Assembly: GCF_934359325.1 (NCBI RefSeq)
Contig: NZ_CAKRLH010000052.1
Span: 1 to 9,894, forward strand
DNA: 9,894 nt
Direction of reading: 5' to 3'
Origin: an uncultured Porphyromonas sp.
GTDB taxonomy: Bacteria; Bacteroidota; Bacteroidia; Bacteroidales; Porphyromonadaceae
Part shown: one piece after another, positions 7,221 through 9,894 of the stretch
How the letters are laid out: each line of letters opens with the position of its first letter
Numbering within the stretch: position 1 is the first letter of the stretch
Position numbers and translations under genes: made by a program
The notes under the pieces: generated by a model
What the model was told of the DNA's origin: nothing
Seen by the model: the letters and a program-made list of their open reading frames with translations, nothing else
Database searches by the model: none

Positions 7221-9767
7221 TTACTTATGGAGTGCGTTCTCTATACGCAGTTTCATATCATAGTAGTGTGCTCTTGTAGCCTCATCACCAGAGGAGGTGA
7301 GTGGAGAGATCGTCCTGTAGATCCGCTGCATGAGCGCTCTCTTGGCAGAGATGGCATCTGATGTTCGGTCGCTCAGTGTGCCATTGAAGTTGACGTCTCT
7401 CATCACACCGGCTCTCTCAGTGTCGTGGAGGGTGAGTGTCTTGCCGTCCTTCGTCACCTTAGCGGCGGAGACGCTCTCAAGCAGTGTATCGAGGAGGTTC
7501 TTCTGCACCCTCCTCTCTGCTACGGTGAGTGGACGCCGTGAGAGGGTAGGGGCAAAGATAGTGGAGAAGATGTCGTCCATCAGGTCGATTGGCTTATAGG
7601 CTGAGGAGCCGTTGATCCTCTCATTCTCGGACATCCTGACGAGTCGCTTATTGTCCAGCAGATCCCAGAGCAGGTAGCCCTGCGTGTTGCTGAGTACAAG
7701 TGTCGGAGACATCTCCAAGGTGCCGGATGGGGAGTTCTTAAGGGGGTAGGTGTACTTCAGCACCTCAGGCTCACTGAAGAGCCAGTCTGTATCTGTGATT
7801 GCCTCCTTAAGTAAAAACTGCACTGCCCGGCGCTGCCTCTCCTTGGGTACAAAGTTGTAGGTCTCCTGGTGATCACCTCTGAGAGGTGTTTCGAGGTACA
7901 TACCACCTACCATAGCCATCGGGTGGAAGAGTAGGGTATTCCACTGAGCTATGAGGGCGTGGTACATGAGACCCGCCTGCTCGTAGTTTCCGTGGCGCTC
8001 TGAGGAGGCTGTCATCGGCAGTATACTCTTGCAGATACGCTTGAGGTTAGCGATGCCCAGGGTGGAGGCCTCGATGGGGTCGTCTGTTAGATCCTCCGTC
8101 TGTGCGCGTGGATCAAGTGCCTGACGGCTGTCCTGTGCCTCGCTGTAGCGGTAGAGGGGACCCCGGTGACTGCTCAGCAGCTCCTTTAGCCCACGTCGCT
8201 CGCTGTCCTGGTCGGGATACCACCTATAGCCATACTCGATGGCAAAGAGGTCGTACGGACCGATCTTGGGACCGAATGAGGTGACCCCATCGCCGGGTTG
8301 CGCTACATAATTGAATCGCGCATAGTCCATGATGCTGGGTGCTGTCCCATGCTTGGAGGTAAAGTCCGGATCCCTCAGGTCCCTCACGCTATAGGCTGAG
8401 GAAGATGCCATATTATGCCTCAGCCCCAGAGAGTGCCCGGTCTCATGGCAGGCGACGAAGCGCATCGCCTCTCCCAGTAACTCATCCGGTATGTCCCAGG
8501 TAGCAGCCTCAGGTCGAGAGGCCCCGGTCTGCAGAGCCATCCACTCCCGCAGGATATTGAGGACATTATGCCACCAGATGATATCCGCCTGGATGATGCT
8601 TCCATTGCGGGGGTCGTAGACCGAGGGTCCCATGGCATTCTCCTGCGTGCTGGCGATGTAATTGATCTTTGAGAAACGCAGGTCCAGTGGATCCACGCTG
8701 TCCGGCAGGATCTCGGCTCGGATAGCCCCGCTGAAGCCTGCTTGCTCGAAGGCCTTATTCCAGTCCTCGATCCCTTTCTTCATATAGGTCCTCCACTTAG
8801 GAGGTGTATTCCGATCAATGTAGAAGACGATAGGATGAGTCGGTGGTACCAGCTGACCTGCAAGGTATGCAGTCGTGTCGCTCGGGGCGAGGTGCCAGCG
8901 GGTGATCACCTCCTCGCTGATGATGTCGTTCCGGTCATCGGAGTAGAAGGAGTCGGGGACGGTGAAGTAGCCGACCCTCGGGCTGAGACGACGTCCGGCG
9001 ACGGGCTCCTGAGGCAGGAGGACAAAGGAGGAGGCAGTACGTACAGTCAAGTACACGGGACCGCTTCCCTCATCGACTGAGGTCGTCAGGTCGGAGACAA
9101 TGGACAGATTGTCCTCGAAGACGTGACTGCTGACGATCCGTGAAAGGTCGCTATCGATCCCCGTGGGGATGTTGATGCCCTGGTAGAGGTGGTTGAAGAG
9201 GGTGCTCCTGCCGTCGAAGTACTTGGTGACCTTTACCATCACCCTGGTGGAGTCTCCGGAGAAAGCCGTGACCGGGAGCTTACCCATAAATGGGGATCTG
9301 TAGTTCTCCAGTACAGATCCTCTGATTGCATCTTCCTCAGGGACCCTGGGAAGAGGCTTGGCATTAGTTACATAGAGGTTCTTGTCCCGATCATCGAGAG
9401 AGAGGGAGATGAGGATGTTCTCATAATTGATCCCTGTATTGATGCCGGCATCGTTGATCTCAGGCGGCACCTCCAGCACCCTATTGACGATCAGGAAGTG
9501 ACGTCCCAGGAGATCCTTCGGGATACTGAAGTAGAGCTCTCCGTCAGCGGTGCGAAAGAGATCGAATAGTCCCTCGCCATACTTGTACTTCTCCACCGCT
9601 ATCGTGTCGTAGGGGTTGGTCTTTGCCTCGTCAGTCGAGGACCTCTGTTGCTGCATTGCAGCGGTTTTTGATCTCAGTAGCGGACGGGACCCACAGCCAG
9701 TCAGCTGGAGACCTATCCCAAGTGTCATCGCACAGATAGCAAGCGTTTTTGCCGAGGAATTCTTCAT
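7221..9767 (-). CDS. Zinc-dependent metalloprotease lipoprotein (DUF5118-DUF5117-DUF4953 family, metzincin type)
   Basis: This is a zinc endopeptidase of a family common in Bacteroidota, presumably cutting proteins or peptides that feed the adjacent SusCD importer. The 848-residue length is usual. The N-terminal signal ends in the lipobox QLTGC, giving lipidated Cys25. By family layout, DUF5118 lies at about 48-97 (NPYDTIAVEKYKYGEGLFDL), DUF5117 at about 100-295, and the catalytic DUF4953 domain from about 370. The active site is HETGHSLGLRHN, with zinc ligands H441, H445 and H451 and catalytic E442, so the full HExxHxxGxxH is intact. It is followed by a Met-turn, SIMDY (M480). Together these are the metzincin signature. 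The start at 9767 is preferred because no other in-frame ATG lies between it and the TGA at 9834-9836, and A-rich sequence (AAGAAAA) precedes it. The first acidic residue after Cys25 is about 20 residues away, so a surface-export signal is not apparent. There is no T9SS-type C-terminal domain. The substrate is not determinable from the sequence. Confidence 0.95.
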   Translation of the reverse strand: MKNSSAKTLAICAMTLGIGLQLTGCGSRPLLRSKTAAMQQQRSSTDEAKTNPYDTIAVEKYKYGEGLFDLFRTADGELYFSIPKDLLGRHFLIVNRVLEVPPEINDAGINTGINYENILISLSLDDRDKNLYVTNAKPLPRVPEEDAIRGSVLENYRSPFMGKLPVTAFSGDSTRVMVKVTKYFDGRSTLFNHLYQGINIPTGIDSDLSRIVSSHVFEDNLSIVSDLTTSVDEGSGPVYLTVRTASSFVLLPQEPVAGRRLSPRVGYFTVPDSFYSDDRNDIISEEVITRWHLAPSDTTAYLAGQLVPPTHPIVFYIDRNTPPKWRTYMKKGIEDWNKAFEQAGFSGAIRAEILPDSVDPLDLRFSKINYIASTQENAMGPSVYDPRNGSIIQADIIWWHNVLNILREWMALQTGASRPEAATWDIPDELLGEAMRFVACHETGHSLGLRHNMASSSAYSVRDLRDPDFTSKHGTAPSIMDYARFNYVAQPGDGVTSFGPKIGPYDLFAIEYGYRWYPDQDSERRGLKELLSSHRGPLYRYSEAQDSRQALDPRAQTEDLTDDPIEASTLGIANLKRICKSILPMTASSERHGNYEQAGLMYHALIAQWNTLLFHPMAMVGGMYLETPLRGDHQETYNFVPKERQRRAVQFLLKEAITDTDWLFSEPEVLKYTYPLKNSPSGTLEMSPTLVLSNTQGYLLWDLLDNKRLVRMSENERINGSSAYKPIDLMDDIFSTIFAPTLSRRPLTVAERRVQKNLLDTLLESVSAAKVTKDGKTLTLHDTERAGVMRDVNFNGTLSDRTSDAISAKRALMQRIYRTISPLTSSGDEATRAHYYDMKLRIENALHK

Positions 9768-9845
9768 TTTTCTTGATGGGGTGAATAAATGTTGATGGCT
9801 TTGTCGGAGTATCCTTCCGGCATAGATCCTTTCTCACACAGTCTA
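9768..9845 (-). other. Probable 5' untranslated leader of the operon
   Basis: This stretch of about 75 bp between the predicted promoter and the metalloprotease ATG holds no convincing gene. A short imperfect hairpin is possible (minus-strand CGGA ... TCCG around 9806-9819, loop of seven). The last bases before the ATG are A-rich with no Shine-Dalgarno sequence, as is normal for Bacteroidota. I see no riboswitch-like structure. Confidence 0.45.
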
Positions 9846-9878
9846 CAAAAGTAGCGATTCTGGAGCAAGTTCACCAAC
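9846..9878 (-). promoter_or_regulatory. Bacteroidetes-type sigma-70 promoter for the protease-susCD operon
   Basis: On the minus strand TACTTTTG (9853 down to 9846) matches the Bacteroidetes -7 consensus TAnnTTTG exactly. GTTG (9878 down to 9875), 21 bp upstream, matches three of four bases of the -33 element TTTG, within the known 19-21 bp spacing. The start of transcription would be near 9840, giving a leader of about 70 nt. The -7 box is embedded in the small inverted repeat CTAC-TTTT-GTAG. Position, orientation and spacing all fit the gene downstream. Confidence 0.7.
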
Positions 9879-9894
9879 TATCCCGGCTGAATGT
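9879..9894. other. Right edge of window, no gene seen
   Basis: These few bases upstream of the predicted promoter show no recognisable feature. The neighbouring gene to the right lies outside the window, so its identity and orientation are unknown. Confidence 0.4.

Noticed and set aside
7553..7560. TATCTTTG on the minus strand, an exact -7 box match about 360 bp before susC
   Set aside because: It lies inside the metalloprotease coding sequence (codons for TIFAP), has no -33 element at 19-21 bp, and is far from the next start. Chance is the simplest explanation.
9631..9837. Small minus-strand frame of 68 codons overlapping the start of the metalloprotease
   Set aside because: It begins with GTG almost at the predicted transcription start and overlaps the lipoprotein signal region out of frame. 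It shows no recognisable features. An upstream regulatory ORF cannot be excluded but nothing supports it.
1..9894. Searched for CRISPR arrays, tRNA or rRNA genes, insertion sequences and invertible promoter repeats
   Set aside because: By eye I saw no regularly spaced repeats, no RNA gene signatures, no transposase or integrase frames and no long inverted repeats flanking a promoter. Short or divergent repeats could be missed without computation.

Overview
The window carries four genes, all on the minus strand, so they are transcribed from right to left. The content points to a member of the Bacteroidota, most likely order Bacteroidales. The evidence is a SusC/SusD outer-membrane pair, a lipoprotein metalloprotease of the DUF5118/DUF5117/DUF4953 architecture, a TAnnTTTG-type promoter, and no clear Shine-Dalgarno sequences. 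By eye the base composition is moderately GC-rich, with Leu codons mostly CTC/CTG and very few TTA/CTA. That would suit a Porphyromonas- or Alistipes-like genome better than an AT-rich Bacteroides, but the genus cannot be fixed from this window.

Layout, in transcription order. A 5' non-coding region (9768-9894) holds a good match to the Bacteroidetes housekeeping promoter. Next comes an 848-residue zinc metalloprotease lipoprotein (7221-9767). After 28 bp there is a complete 1110-residue SusC/RagA-type TonB-dependent transporter (3860-7192). After 6 bp there is its 461-residue SusD/RagB lipoprotein partner (2468-3853). After a 77-bp spacer with a run of nine G residues, a second, unrelated-looking SusC/RagA-type transporter (start 2390) runs off the left edge after 796 codons. 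It is uninterrupted as far as it can be read.

The first three genes are tightly spaced and look like one operon driven from about 9850. The combination of a metalloprotease with a SusCD pair and no glycoside hydrolase, sulfatase or polysaccharide lyase suggests uptake of peptides or protein fragments rather than glycans, comparable in concept to RagAB of Porphyromonas gingivalis. The substrate is inferred only. The metalloprotease lacks acidic residues just after its lipidated cysteine, whereas SusD has them. The protease may therefore face the periplasm and trim imported peptides rather than act at the cell surface.

No RNA genes, CRISPR arrays, insertion sequences or integrase-type genes are visible. 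Many long open frames on the plus strand, including one of 396 codons, are antisense shadows of the real genes. This is a fairly ordinary nutrient-uptake locus. The points worth a second look are the protease-first gene order, the tandem second SusC, the poly-G spacer and the likely location of the protease.
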